A stretch of 63,695 nt of DNA, from positions 117-63,811 of the forward strand of contig NZ_LSOF01000005.1 of NCBI RefSeq assembly GCF_001592875.1, given 5' to 3'. Position numbers and translations under genes: made by a program. The stretch's first letter is position 1. Each line of letters opens with the position of its first letter. The notes below the pieces were generated by a model, which saw only the letters and a list, made by a program, of their open reading frames with translations, was not told where the DNA came from and searched no databases. This DNA is from Pseudomonas sp. BMS12 (GTDB lineage Bacteria; Pseudomonadota; Gammaproteobacteria; Pseudomonadales; Pseudomonadaceae). This document shows, one piece after another, positions 46,446-58,332 of this stretch.

Positions 46446-46449
<4 letters not shown>
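45043..46449 (+). CDS. imuB: ImuB, inactive Y-family polymerase-like protein
   Basis: 468-residue Y-family polymerase homologue that acts as a clamp-binding hub of the mutasome. The start [13 protein letters not shown] and the following body align with the family, but the catalytic carboxylates of true Y-polymerases are absent, as expected for ImuB. The stop codon overlaps the dnaE2 start (ATGA). Works with ImuA and DnaE2. Confidence 0.92.
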
Positions 46450-49511
<3,062 letters not shown>

Positions 49512-49788
49512 ACACAGCACAAGCGGGTTGAATGAAGTGCACCCTCGACGCCAGAGCAAAGAATCAGGCCATATGCTTCACCAGCATCTGAGCCGGCTCT
49601 GGCCCATAGGCACCGAATAGCTGTTGCCGAATCGGTTGAAAAAACCGGGATCCCAGAGCGCTAATGCCCGGAATAACAACAATCGCCCGATCAATAAAAA
49701 ACCGGGGCCACCGAAACCACCGCTGAAGAGGCGGGAATTCCGAAGGCACCCGGAAACAGGGGGGAAACGTCACAACTTCGCTAGCGAC
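49512..49788. other. Intergenic region at the edge of the steroid cluster
   Basis: 277 bases between dnaE2 and the aldolase gene, which converge. Two leftward poly-T segments follow CCGG-rich sequences (CCGGG ... CCCGG TTTTTT at about 49639-49671 and a second at 49695-49706) and may act as terminators for the aldolase operon. A 69-codon frame is present but not convincing. No integrase, tRNA or direct repeat was seen. Confidence 0.5.
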
Positions 49789-50823
49789 TCAGGTCGGCAG
49801 CACGCCGCGCTGGCGCGACAGGGTCAGGGCCAGGTCCTCGATCATGTCTTCCTGGCCGCCGACGGTGCCGCGCTTGCCCAGCTCGACCAGCAGCTCGCGG
49901 GCCTGGATGCCGTATTTCTGCTCGGCACGTTTGGCGAACAGCAGGAACGAGCTGTACACCCCGGCGTAGCCCAGGGTCAGGGCGTCGCGGTCGACGCGGA
50001 TGGGCTGGTCCATCATCGGCACCACCAGGTCCTCGGCGACGTCCATGATCCGGTACAGGTCGATGCCGCTCTCCACGCCCAAGCGCTTGAGCACCGCGAC
50101 GAAGACTTCCAGCGGGGTGTTGCCGGCGCCGGCGCCGAGGCCGGCGACCGAGCCGTCGATGCGTGCCGCGCCGGCCTCGATGGCGGCCAGCGAGTTGGCG
50201 ATGGCCATGCCCATGTTGTGGTGGCCGTGGAAGCCGATCTCCACATCGGCATTCAGCCCGGCACGCAGCACCGAGATCTTCTCGGTGACCTCGTCGGGCA
50301 GCATGTAGCCGGCCGAGTCGGTGCAGTAGATGCAGTTGGCGCCGTAGCCCTGCATCAGCCTGGCCTGGGCCAGCAGCTGCTCGGCACTGACCATGTGCGC
50401 CATCATCAGGAAGCCGACGGTATCCAGGCCCAGCTTGGCGGCCATGCCGATGTGCTGCTCGGAGACATCGGCCTCGGTGCAGTGGGTGGCGACGCGGATG
50501 GTGGAGACGCCATGATCATGGGCCATCTTCAAGTGGTCGACGGTGCCCATCCCAGGCAGCAGCAGGGCCGAGACCTTGGCCTGTTTCATCTTGGGGATCA
50601 CCGCGGCGAAGTATTCCTCGTCGCTGTGCGCCGGGAAGCCGTAGTTCAGCGAGGCGCCGCCCAGGCCGTCGCCGTGGGTGATCTCGATCAGCGGCACGCC
50701 GGCGGCATCCAGTCCGGTGGCCACCGCCACCATCTCGTCCAGGCTGATCTGGTGGCGCTTGGCGTGCATGCCGTCGCGCAGGCTCATGTCGTGCAGGCGC
50801 ACGCTCTTACCTTGCAGGTTCAT
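49789..50823 (-). CDS. dmpG: 4-hydroxy-2-oxoacid aldolase (DmpG/TesG/HsaF type)
   Basis: 344-residue class II pyruvate aldolase, splitting 4-hydroxy-2-oxovalerate or 4-hydroxy-2-oxohexanoate into pyruvate and an aldehyde. The N-terminal [12 protein letters not shown] supplies the catalytic Arg-Asp and the metal His residues are in [10 protein letters not shown]. It is 13 bases downstream of its channelling partner, the acylating aldehyde dehydrogenase. In this steroid setting the natural substrate is probably the hexanoate from the A ring, giving propanal. Confidence 0.92.
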   Translation of the reverse strand: MNLQGKSVRLHDMSLRDGMHAKRHQISLDEMVAVATGLDAAGVPLIEITHGDGLGGASLNYGFPAHSDEEYFAAVIPKMKQAKVSALLLPGMGTVDHLKMAHDHGVSTIRVATHCTEADVSEQHIGMAAKLGLDTVGFLMMAHMVSAEQLLAQARLMQGYGANCIYCTDSAGYMLPDEVTEKISVLRAGLNADVEIGFHGHHNMGMAIANSLAAIEAGAARIDGSVAGLGAGAGNTPLEVFVAVLKRLGVESGIDLYRIMDVAEDLVVPMMDQPIRVDRDALTLGYAGVYSSFLLFAKRAEQKYGIQARELLVELGKRGTVGGQEDMIEDLALTLSRQRGVLPT

Positions 50824-50836
50824 GGTCGATCTCCAA

Positions 50837-51745
50837 TCAGCGAACGGGGAGCTTGAGGGCGCCCTTGTGGGCTTCCTCGGCGAACATCTCGGCGGTGCGC
50901 AGGCCGGCGGCGGTCATGATGTCGAGGTTGCCGGCGGATTTCGGCAGGAAGTCGCCGAGGCCCTCGACCTCGACGAAGATCGACACCTTGCGGCCGTCGA
51001 ACACCGGGCCGTTGATCAGCTTGTAGCCGGGCACGTAGCGCTGCACCTCACGGACCATGTCCAGCACCGAGGCGCGGATGGCGTCCTGGTTCGGCTCGGA
51101 CTCGGTCAGGCAGTGGATGGTGTCGCGCATCATCAGCGGCGGCTCGGCCGGGTTGATGACGATGATCGCCTTGCCGCGCTGAGCGCCGCCGATCTTCTCC
51201 ACCGCGCCGGCGGTGGTGCGGGTGAACTCGTCAATGTTCTGCCGGGTACCCGGGCCCACCGAGCGCGACGAAACCGTCGCGACGATCTCGCCGTATTCCA
51301 CCGGCTGCACCTGCGACACGGCGGCGACCATGGGGATGGTGGCCTGGCCGCCGCAGGTGACCATGTTGACGTTCATCGCCAGGGTCTCGGCGTGCTGCTT
51401 GAGGTTGACCGGCGGCACGCAGTAGGGGCCGATGGCGGCCGGGGTGAGGTCGATCATGATCACCCCGAGTTCGTTGAGCTTGCGGCTGTTCTCGGCATGC
51501 ACATAGGCGCTGGTGGCGTCGAAGGCGATGCGGATGTCGTCGTCCAGCACGTGCGGCAGCAGGCCGTCGACCCCTGCGGCGGTGGTCTTGATGCCGAACT
51601 CGGCGGCGCGCTTGAGGCCTTCGGATTCGGGGTCGACGCCGACCATCCACACCGGCTCGATCCATTCGGAGCGACGCATCTTGATCAGCAGGTCGGTGCC
51701 GATATTGCCGGGGCCGATGATGGCCGCCCTGAGTTTCTTGCTCAT
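50837..51745 (-). CDS. dmpF: Acylating acetaldehyde/propanal dehydrogenase (DmpF/TesF type)
   Basis: 302-residue CoA-acylating aldehyde dehydrogenase that receives the aldehyde from the aldolase through a tunnel. NAD motif [14 protein letters not shown] at the start; the catalytic Cys is in [12 protein letters not shown] (about residue 130). It lies between the hydratase and aldolase genes in the usual meta-cleavage order. With a C3 aldehyde it gives propanoyl-CoA. Confidence 0.93.
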   Translation of the reverse strand: MSKKLRAAIIGPGNIGTDLLIKMRRSEWIEPVWMVGVDPESEGLKRAAEFGIKTTAAGVDGLLPHVLDDDIRIAFDATSAYVHAENSRKLNELGVIMIDLTPAAIGPYCVPPVNLKQHAETLAMNVNMVTCGGQATIPMVAAVSQVQPVEYGEIVATVSSRSVGPGTRQNIDEFTRTTAGAVEKIGGAQRGKAIIVINPAEPPLMMRDTIHCLTESEPNQDAIRASVLDMVREVQRYVPGYKLINGPVFDGRKVSIFVEVEGLGDFLPKSAGNLDIMTAAGLRTAEMFAEEAHKGALKLPVR

Positions 51746-51753
51746 GGGAGCTC

Positions 51754-52545
51754 CTATGCGCAGAAGGACACCCGGGCGCTGCCCAGGCCGTCGATGGTCA
51801 GTTCGAAGCGGTCGCCGGCGCGCGCCGGCTCCAGCGGAACCAGGGAGCCGGAGAGGATGATCTCGCCGGCCTTGAAGGGAATGCCGAAGGCGCCCAGGGT
51901 GTTGGCCAGCCAGGCCACCGCGGTCAGCGGGTTACCCTGCACCGCCGAGCCCAGGCCTTCGCTGATCGGCGCGCCGTTCTTGAACACGCGCATATGCAGG
52001 TTGGGCAGGTCCAGCTCTCGCGGATCACGCTCCTCGCTGCCGAGCACGAACACGCCGCAGGAGGCGTTGTCGGCGACCGTGTCCTGGATGCGGATCTTCC
52101 AGTCGTGGATGCGCGAGTCGACGATCTCGAAGCAGGCCATCACGCTCTCGGTGGCCTCCAGCACGTCCTGCTCGGTGACGCCGGGACCGACCAGATCGCG
52201 CTTGAGCCTGAAGGCGATCTCGCCCTCGGCGCGCGGCTGGATCAGGCGGTTCTCGCTCAGGGAAATCTCGTCGCCATTGGCGAACCACATGTCACGGGTG
52301 AGGAAGCCGAAATCCGGCTGGTGCACGCCGAGCATCTGCTGCACGGCGCGCGAGGTGACACCGATCTTCTTGCCGACGATGGCCTGGCCAGCGGCGACCC
52401 GCTTCTCCACGATGCGCCGCGAGATGTGGTAGGCGTCCTCGATGGAAATCTCCGGCCAACGCTCGGTCAGCGGCGCCAGGGTGTGGCCCTCGCGCAGCGC
52501 CCGGTAGAGCGCGTCGGCATGCTGGTCGCGCAGTTGCTCGCTCAT
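51754..52545 (-). CDS. dmpE: 2-hydroxydienoate hydratase (DmpE/TesE type)
   Basis: 263-residue metal-dependent hydratase adding water to 2-hydroxypenta- or hexadienoate. The signatures [38 protein letters not shown] and [12 protein letters not shown] identify the hydratase rather than the related oxalocrotonate decarboxylase. The start at 52545 (MSEQLRDQ) overlaps the hydrolase stop by 4 bases. Converts the hydroxydienoate released by the preceding hydrolase. Confidence 0.9.
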   Translation of the reverse strand: MSEQLRDQHADALYRALREGHTLAPLTERWPEISIEDAYHISRRIVEKRVAAGQAIVGKKIGVTSRAVQQMLGVHQPDFGFLTRDMWFANGDEISLSENRLIQPRAEGEIAFRLKRDLVGPGVTEQDVLEATESVMACFEIVDSRIHDWKIRIQDTVADNASCGVFVLGSEERDPRELDLPNLHMRVFKNGAPISEGLGSAVQGNPLTAVAWLANTLGAFGIPFKAGEIILSGSLVPLEPARAGDRFELTIDGLGSARVSFCA

Positions 52546-53366
52546 GCGCGGCCCTCCGCGATGAAGGCCAGGCACTCATGGTTGAACAGCTCGCGATGCT
52601 CGACCATGGCCCAGTGCCCGCACTCGCTGAGCAACACGAAACGGATCTGGCTGCAGGCCTGCATCATGGTCTGCGCGCCGGATACCGGGCAGAACTTGTC
52701 GTTCATGCCCCAGAAACCGAGGATCGGGCACTGCAGCTCGGCCAGGCGCGCGGTCATGTTCGGTACCTGCATGGTCGACAGCACGCACAGCGGCTGCTGG
52801 TTGACCACGGCCACGCGCTCCTCGACCGTCTCGTCGCTGAGCAGGCTGGCGTCGAACAGCTGCAGACCGAGCAGGCGGCGCATGCCGGCCGCCTCCTTCA
52901 GCTCGCCGGCGGCGAAGGCCGCGCCCATCTGCTGGATGCCTTCCATCTGCAGGTAGTACTGCTCTTTTTCCATCAGCCCGCCGGGCGCCATCAACACCAG
53001 CCGGCTGACCCGCTGCGGCTGATCCAGGGCCAGCTTGAGGGCGATGGCGCCGCCCAGGGAGTTGCCGACCAGCACGCAGCGGCCGATGTCGAGCGCGTCG
53101 AGCAGGCCGCTCAGGGCGGCGACGAAGAAGTCCAGCGTGTACTGGGTCTCGGGCTTGTCCGAGGCGCCGTAGCCCGGCAGGTCGGGGACTATCACCCGCT
53201 GGCCGGCGGCGGCGAATTGCGGGTAGTTCTGCTTGAAGTTGCTGTGCCCGCTGGCGCCCGGCCCGCTGCCGTGAATGAAGACCACCGGCTCGCCCGAGCC
53301 CTGGTCCAGGTAGTGCAGGCGCAGGCCATCCTGCAGGGTGACGTACTGTCCGTGCGGCGCGGCCAT
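52542..53366 (-). CDS. meta-cleavage product hydrolase (TesD/HsaD-like)
   Basis: 274-residue alpha/beta hydrolase that splits C-C bonds of ring meta-cleavage products. Oxyanion loop HGSGPGASG (about 32-40), nucleophile GNSLGG (about 108), Asp in GMNDKF and His in CGHW. First gene of the hydrolase-hydratase-dehydrogenase-aldolase operon. Given the ketosteroid isomerase and IpdF-like genes nearby, 4,9-DSHA hydrolysis as in TesD/HsaD is likelier than a monoaromatic substrate; no extradiol dioxygenase gene lies in the window to confirm. Confidence 0.85.
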   Translation of the reverse strand: MAAPHGQYVTLQDGLRLHYLDQGSGEPVVFIHGSGPGASGHSNFKQNYPQFAAAGQRVIVPDLPGYGASDKPETQYTLDFFVAALSGLLDALDIGRCVLVGNSLGGAIALKLALDQPQRVSRLVLMAPGGLMEKEQYYLQMEGIQQMGAAFAAGELKEAAGMRRLLGLQLFDASLLSDETVEERVAVVNQQPLCVLSTMQVPNMTARLAELQCPILGFWGMNDKFCPVSGAQTMMQACSQIRFVLLSECGHWAMVEHRELFNHECLAFIAEGRA

Positions 53367-53427
53367 CGGCGATCTCCTCGGCTCGTGGTAGTGCCGGGAT
53401 TATTTCGACGCCGTGGCAAGGCAACAT

Positions 53428-53442
53428 CGTCCGAGAGGACTA
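53428..53442 (+). promoter_or_regulatory. Operator-like box 1 (CGTCCGAGAGGACTA)
   Basis: CGTCCGAGAGGACTA contains the inverted repeat GTCC-GAGA-GGAC. It lies 62 bases upstream of the hydrolase start in the divergent region and is matched in 14 of 15 positions by box 2 on the opposite strand. Probably bound by a regulator of the steroid genes. Confidence 0.6.
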
Positions 53443-53498
53443 CAGATCGCCGATGGCCCCAGGGTTCGGCGGGCGCATATCCACGGGCTGCGCAGGCA

Positions 53499-53513
53499 TA
53501 GTCCGCTCGGACG
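53499..53513 (-). promoter_or_regulatory. Operator-like box 2 (CGTCCGAGCGGACTA)
   Basis: Read on the minus strand this is CGTCCGAGCGGACTA, differing from box 1 at one base. It lies 60 bases upstream of the plus-strand SDR start, mirroring box 1, so each divergent promoter has one box at a similar distance. Confidence 0.6.
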
Positions 53514-53573
53514 TAGCCGCCATGTGCCCTGCCCCCTAGCCTCGCCGGCAGATAATTGCGCGAAGAGGCGAAG

Positions 53574-54347
53574 ATGAAGGACCCGATGGATTTCGGCGGC
53601 AAGGTGGTGCTGGTCACCGGCGGAGGCAAGGGCGTCGGCCGCGGCATCAGCCTGCGCTTTCTCGAACGCGGCGCGACGGTGGTGATCTGCGGGCGCCAGG
53701 TGCCGGAGCAGCTGCCGCAACTGGGCGAGCGCGTGGCCGAGTTCGTGCCCTGCGACGTGCGTGATGTGGAGCAGCTGACCGCGCTGATCGAGCACATCAC
53801 CAGTCGCCACGGCCGCCTCGACGTGCTGATCAACAACGCCGGCGGCGCCCCGCACGCCGACGCGGCGACCGCCTCGCCGCGCTTCTCCGAGTCGATCATC
53901 CGCCTCAACCTGCTGGCCCCGCTCAACCTCTGCCAGCTGGCCAACCAGGTGATGCAGAACCAGGCCAGCGGCGGCGCCATCGTCAATATCTGCAGCGTCA
54001 GCGCCGTGCGCCCCTCGCCCGGCACCGCCGCCTACGGCGCGGCCAAGGCCGGGCTGCTCAACCTGACCCGTTCGCTGGCGGTGGAATGGGCACCCAAGGT
54101 GCGCCTCAACGCGGTCACCGCCGGGCTGATCCTCACCGAGCAGGCCGACCTGCACTATGGCGATGCCGCCGGCATCGCCCGGGTCGCCGCCGGCATTCCC
54201 CTGCAGCGCCTGGCCGCGCCAGGGGATATCGGCGACGCCTGCCTGTACCTCGCCTCGCCTCTGGCATCCTATGTCAGTGGCGCCGACCTCTGTGTTCACG
54301 GCGGCGGCGAACGCCCCGCCTTTCTCGATGCCGCCCAGGCCAACTGA
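53574..54347 (+). CDS. Short-chain dehydrogenase in the steroid cluster
   Basis: 257-residue SDR. Cofactor motif TGGGKGVGRGIS, NNAGGAPHAD and catalytic YGAAK are present. ATG at 53574 with GAGG upstream is preferred over TTG 53556. It is divergent from the hydrolase operon, shares operator-like boxes with it, and is followed after 15 bases by an SRPBCC gene. Likely a hydroxysteroid or hydroxyacyl-CoA dehydrogenase; the specific step is not known. Confidence 0.8.
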   Translation: MKDPMDFGGKVVLVTGGGKGVGRGISLRFLERGATVVICGRQVPEQLPQLGERVAEFVPCDVRDVEQLTALIEHITSRHGRLDVLINNAGGAPHADAATASPRFSESIIRLNLLAPLNLCQLANQVMQNQASGGAIVNICSVSAVRPSPGTAAYGAAKAGLLNLTRSLAVEWAPKVRLNAVTAGLILTEQADLHYGDAAGIARVAAGIPLQRLAAPGDIGDACLYLASPLASYVSGADLCVHGGGERPAFLDAAQAN

Positions 54348-54362
54348 TTGATGGAGTCCCCG

Positions 54363-54836
54363 ATGTCCGCCCACGCCAGCCATAGCGTCCACCTCGCCCT
54401 CTCGGTGGAGGCCGCCTGGAAGCGCCTCAGCGATCTCAGCCAGGCACCGCATTACGTGCCGGGGCTGACCGGCTGCCAGTTCCACCCCGGCCCGCAACGC
54501 GGGCGCGGCGCCAGCCGCCGGGTGCTGCGGCGCTTCGGCCAGTGGCTGGACGAGACGGTGATCGACTGGCACGAAGGCTCGGGCTTCGTTCTGCGCCTGC
54601 ACCATGGCGCCCAGGGTGCCCCCTTCCCCTTTCGTGAGGCGAGTTTCAGCTATGCCCTGGAGCCGACCGACAGCGGCAGCCGCATGACCTTGCGCATGGA
54701 CTACCGCCTGCGCGGCGGGCGCTTGTTCGAAGGCCTGCTGGCAGGCTCGTTCGACAAGGTGGTGCGGCAGATCGCCGGCAACCTCAAGGCCTACTACGAG
54801 ACCGGAGTGACACAGAACCCGGCCTTCTCGGGCTGA
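54363..54836 (+). CDS. SRPBCC-family (polyketide cyclase-like) protein
   Basis: 157-residue START/Bet v1-fold protein. Typical segments: HSVHLALSVEAAWKRLSDLS, VIDWHEGSGFVLRLHHG, and SRMTLRMDYRLRGG. The fold has a large hydrophobic cavity suited to steroid-sized ligands. ATG at 54363 with GGAG 6 bases upstream. Operon partner of the SDR. Function unknown; a steroid-binding or cyclase-like role is inference. Confidence 0.75.
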   Translation: MSAHASHSVHLALSVEAAWKRLSDLSQAPHYVPGLTGCQFHPGPQRGRGASRRVLRRFGQWLDETVIDWHEGSGFVLRLHHGAQGAPFPFREASFSYALEPTDSGSRMTLRMDYRLRGGRLFEGLLAGSFDKVVRQIAGNLKAYYETGVTQNPAFSG

Positions 54837-54850
54837 GTTCGGGCACCAGC

Positions 54851-54882
54851 AGGGTGGAAAACTGCGCAGCGTTTTCCACCCT
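54851..54882. terminator. Bidirectional hairpin between convergent genes
   Basis: 12-bp perfect stem AGGGTGGAAAAC / GTTTTCCACCCT with an 8-base loop between the SRPBCC gene (plus) and the NTF2 gene (minus). T-tails are absent but both transcripts would end here. Confidence 0.65.
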
Positions 54883-54887
54883 GAGGG

Positions 54888-55343
54888 TCAGGCAGGCGCT
54901 GTCGACAGAGTCTGCCCGGCCACCATGGAATGCGCGCGAAAGATCGTCTCGACTATCCGCCACTGGCCGTCGATACGGCGGTAGCGATCCCGGTACAGGC
55001 CACCGAGCTGGCGGGTAGCGCCGCTCTCGCCATCCAGATTGAAGTAGTACAGCGCCCAGCGCCCCTGCGCTTCGTCCGTACCGATCAGTTCGATCTCCGG
55101 GTTGGCGCCGTGGTGCAGGTCGATCACCCGCTCGTGGCAGGCCAAGGACTGGTAGAGCGCGACAAAGCTGTCGCGTTCGTGAAAGGTGCCGACGGGGCCG
55201 TAGTCGATCAGCACCGGGCCAGCGGCGAAGCAGTCGCGGATCACCGCTACCTCCTTCAGGTCGCAGGCATTGAAGTAGCGGTGCTTGAGCTGGCGGATGG
55301 CCTCCAGCACCTCCAGGCGGGCGATGCGCTGATCCAGGTTCAT
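54888..55343 (-). CDS. NTF2/SnoaL-like protein, BaiE-like dehydratase candidate
   Basis: 151-residue NTF2-fold protein. Against bile-acid 7alpha-dehydratase BaiE (from memory) it keeps Tyr in HRYFNACD, Asp three residues on, and His in DLHHGANPEI, matching BaiE Tyr30, Asp35 and His83; Asp106 is not kept. The ending GGLYRDRYRRIDGQWRIVET also follows that family. Start 55343 overlaps the isomerase stop by 4 bases, so the two are translationally coupled. A steroid dehydratase or isomerase role is inferred. Confidence 0.6.
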   Translation of the reverse strand: MNLDQRIARLEVLEAIRQLKHRYFNACDLKEVAVIRDCFAAGPVLIDYGPVGTFHERDSFVALYQSLACHERVIDLHHGANPEIELIGTDEAQGRWALYYFNLDGESGATRQLGGLYRDRYRRIDGQWRIVETIFRAHSMVAGQTLSTAPA

Positions 55344-55717
55344 CGGCCCTGCTCCAGGTTGTCCGGCCCCCAGTAGGCCTTCATCGACTGGAAGCGGCCG
55401 TCCTCGGCAAACTCCATCACGTCGATCACCTCGATGGCGCACGGCTTGCCGTCCCACTCCAGCTCGACGCGAAACGGCATGGCCGCGCTGTTGCCGGCCA
55501 CCCGCACCGGCCCGGTCAGGCGGGCGCGGGCGTTGCTGCGGCCGAGGCCCTCGCGGTAGAAGCGCTCGATGGCGGTGCGGCCGACCAATGCCGGCGTGCC
55601 GACCGGGTCCTCGACTATGGCGTCGTCGGCGTACAGGGCGAGGATGCCGTCGATATCACCGGCATCCACCCGCTCTACATAGCGCTGCATCGCCGCGCGC
55701 TTGGCTTCGACCGTCAT
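55340..55717 (-). CDS. ksi: Delta5-3-ketosteroid isomerase
   Basis: 125-residue cytosolic isomerase that moves the C5-C6 double bond of 3-ketosteroids to C4-C5. The sequence follows Pseudomonas KSI closely: RYVERVDAGDI with the catalytic Tyr, YADDAIVEDPVG with the general-base Asp, LTGPVRVAGN, MPFRVELEWDGKPCA and IDVMEF with the second Asp. Length is as expected. This is the clearest single marker that the cluster acts on steroids. One base separates it from the upstream thiolase. Confidence 0.92.
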   Translation of the reverse strand: MTVEAKRAAMQRYVERVDAGDIDGILALYADDAIVEDPVGTPALVGRTAIERFYREGLGRSNARARLTGPVRVAGNSAAMPFRVELEWDGKPCAIEVIDVMEFAEDGRFQSMKAYWGPDNLEQGR

Positions 55718-55718
55718 C

Positions 55719-56921
<1,203 letters not shown>

Positions 56922-56954
56922 CTTGGGATCCTCGTAAACAATTCGTTAACGCTG

Positions 56955-57080
56955 CTGAAAGCGTTGCGAGCGAAGGTCAGGCAAGGCGGAAGCACGGCTG
57001 AAAAGCGGAGTTTGCTGGTTGCAAATGAGCATTTTCAGCCGTGATTCCAACGTGGCATGGCCGAGCGCACTAGCTTTCAG
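56955..57080 (+). repeat. Palindromic repeat family, copy 2
   Basis: A 126-base imperfect palindrome. Outer arms CTGAAAGC / GCTTTCAG, inner perfect 12-bp arms CACGGCTGAAAA (56993-57004) / TTTTCAGCCGTG (57032-57043), central hairpin TTTGC-GCAAA within GCGGAG ... GCAAATGAGCA. The right arm supplies the MaoC stop codon (TCA at 57077-57079). Confidence 0.85.
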
Positions 57081-57535
57081 GCGGGGTAGTAGCGGCTGAT
57101 GGTATCCACCACGCAGCCGGGACGTTCCTCACCCTCAATCTCGACGCTGACGCGGATGGTGGCCTGCACCCCGCCCTTGACCGCCTCGGCGGCGAGCAGC
57201 TCGGCGCGGCCGCGAACCCTTGCGCCGGCGCGCACCACATTGGGGAAGCGCACCCGGTCGCAGCCGTAGTTGACCCCCATCGAGATGCCGCGCACCTCGA
57301 CGATCTGCGGCAGGAACAGGTTGACCAGGGCCAGGCTCAGGTAGCCGTGGGCGATGCAGGTGCCGTAGGGGCCGCTGGCGGCGCGCACGGGGTCGACATG
57401 GATCCACTGGTGGTCGCCGGTGGCCTCGGCGAACTGGTCGATGCGCGACTGCTCGACGGTCAGCCAGGCGCTCTCGCCCAGCACTTCGCCGACGCTGGCC
57501 AGCAGCGCCTCGGGGTGTTCGAACACGCGGGTCAT
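57077..57535 (-). CDS. MaoC-type (R)-enoyl-CoA hydratase
   Basis: 152-residue single hotdog hydratase. The catalytic hydratase-2 motif is complete: FAEATGDHQWIHVDPVRA with Asp and His, followed by GTCIAHGYLSLALVNLFLP. Adds water to trans-2-enoyl-CoA to give the (R)-hydroxy product. The stop codon lies in the right arm of the palindromic repeat. Two bases separate it from the upstream ipdF-like gene. Confidence 0.88.
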   Translation of the reverse strand: MTRVFEHPEALLASVGEVLGESAWLTVEQSRIDQFAEATGDHQWIHVDPVRAASGPYGTCIAHGYLSLALVNLFLPQIVEVRGISMGVNYGCDRVRFPNVVRAGARVRGRAELLAAEAVKGGVQATIRVSVEIEGEERPGCVVDTISRYYPA

Positions 57536-57537
57536 GC

Positions 57538-58320
57538 TCAGGCCCTCTGGCTGGAGACCGACAGCACTTCGCCGGTCATGTAGGAGCTGTAGTCGCTGGC
57601 GAGGAACATCATCACATTGGCCACCTCCCAGACTTCCGCAGCGCGGCCGAAGGCCTCGTTCGCCGCAAGTTTTTCCAACACCTCCTGGGGCGCGGATTTA
57701 CGCAAAAAATCGTGCAGGGCGATGCTCGGACTCACCGCGTTGATGCGGATGCCGTGCTCGGCCGCCTCCACCGCGGCGCAGCGGGTCAAGGCCATCACCC
57801 CGGCCTTGGCCGCGGCGTAGTGGCTCTGCTCCTTCTGCGCGCGCCAACCGAGCACCGAGGCGTTGTTGACGATCACCCCGCGCTGGCGCTCGATCATCTT
57901 CGGCAGCATGGCGCGGGTCATGCGCATGGTGCCGGTGAGGGTCACGTCGAGTACCCGCTGCCACTCCTCGTCGGCCATCTCCACCAGCAGGCGCGAGCCA
58001 CCCAAACCCGCGTTGTTGATCAGCACGTCGACGCCGCCCATCATCCGCTCGGCAGCCGTGACCAGGGCCTGTACCTGCGCCTCGTCGGTGACGTTGCACA
58101 CCTGGCAGTAGACCTGCTCCAGGCCGGTGGACTCGCGGATCTTCTGCGCCGCCTCGGCCAGCCGGCCCTCGTGGATATCGCTGATCAGCAGCGCCCGGCA
58201 GCCTTCCTCGGCGGCGCGCAGGGCCGCGGAGAAACCAATGCCGGCACCGGCGGCGGCGGTGATCAGAACCGACTTGCCGCGCAGTAGGCCGTGGCCGGGA
58301 ACGTAGTTGGGAATATTCAT
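57538..58320 (-). CDS. ipdF: IpdF-like hydroxy-HIP-CoA dehydrogenase (SDR)
   Basis: 260-residue SDR closely matching IpdF (Rv3559c) of steroid C/D-ring degradation, by recollection: GHGLLRGKSVLITAAAGAGI, NNASVLGWRAQKEQSHYAAAK, AGVMALTRCAAVEAAEHGIR and SPSIALHDFL. The catalytic Tyr-Lys (YAAAK) is in place. IpdF interconverts the 5-hydroxy and 5-keto forms of HIP-CoA during its beta-oxidation. Lies between the FadE30-like gene and the MaoC gene with very short gaps. Confidence 0.82.
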   Translation of the reverse strand: MNIPNYVPGHGLLRGKSVLITAAAGAGIGFSAALRAAEEGCRALLISDIHEGRLAEAAQKIRESTGLEQVYCQVCNVTDEAQVQALVTAAERMMGGVDVLINNAGLGGSRLLVEMADEEWQRVLDVTLTGTMRMTRAMLPKMIERQRGVIVNNASVLGWRAQKEQSHYAAAKAGVMALTRCAAVEAAEHGIRINAVSPSIALHDFLRKSAPQEVLEKLAANEAFGRAAEVWEVANVMMFLASDYSSYMTGEVLSVSSQRA

Positions 58321-58332
58321 GGGAACCTCGGA

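Noticed and set aside
49564..49773. 69-codon frame on the minus strand between dnaE2 and the aldolase gene
   Set aside because: No ribosome site or recognised domain, and it overlaps possible terminator sequences. A short remnant gene cannot be excluded but is not supported.
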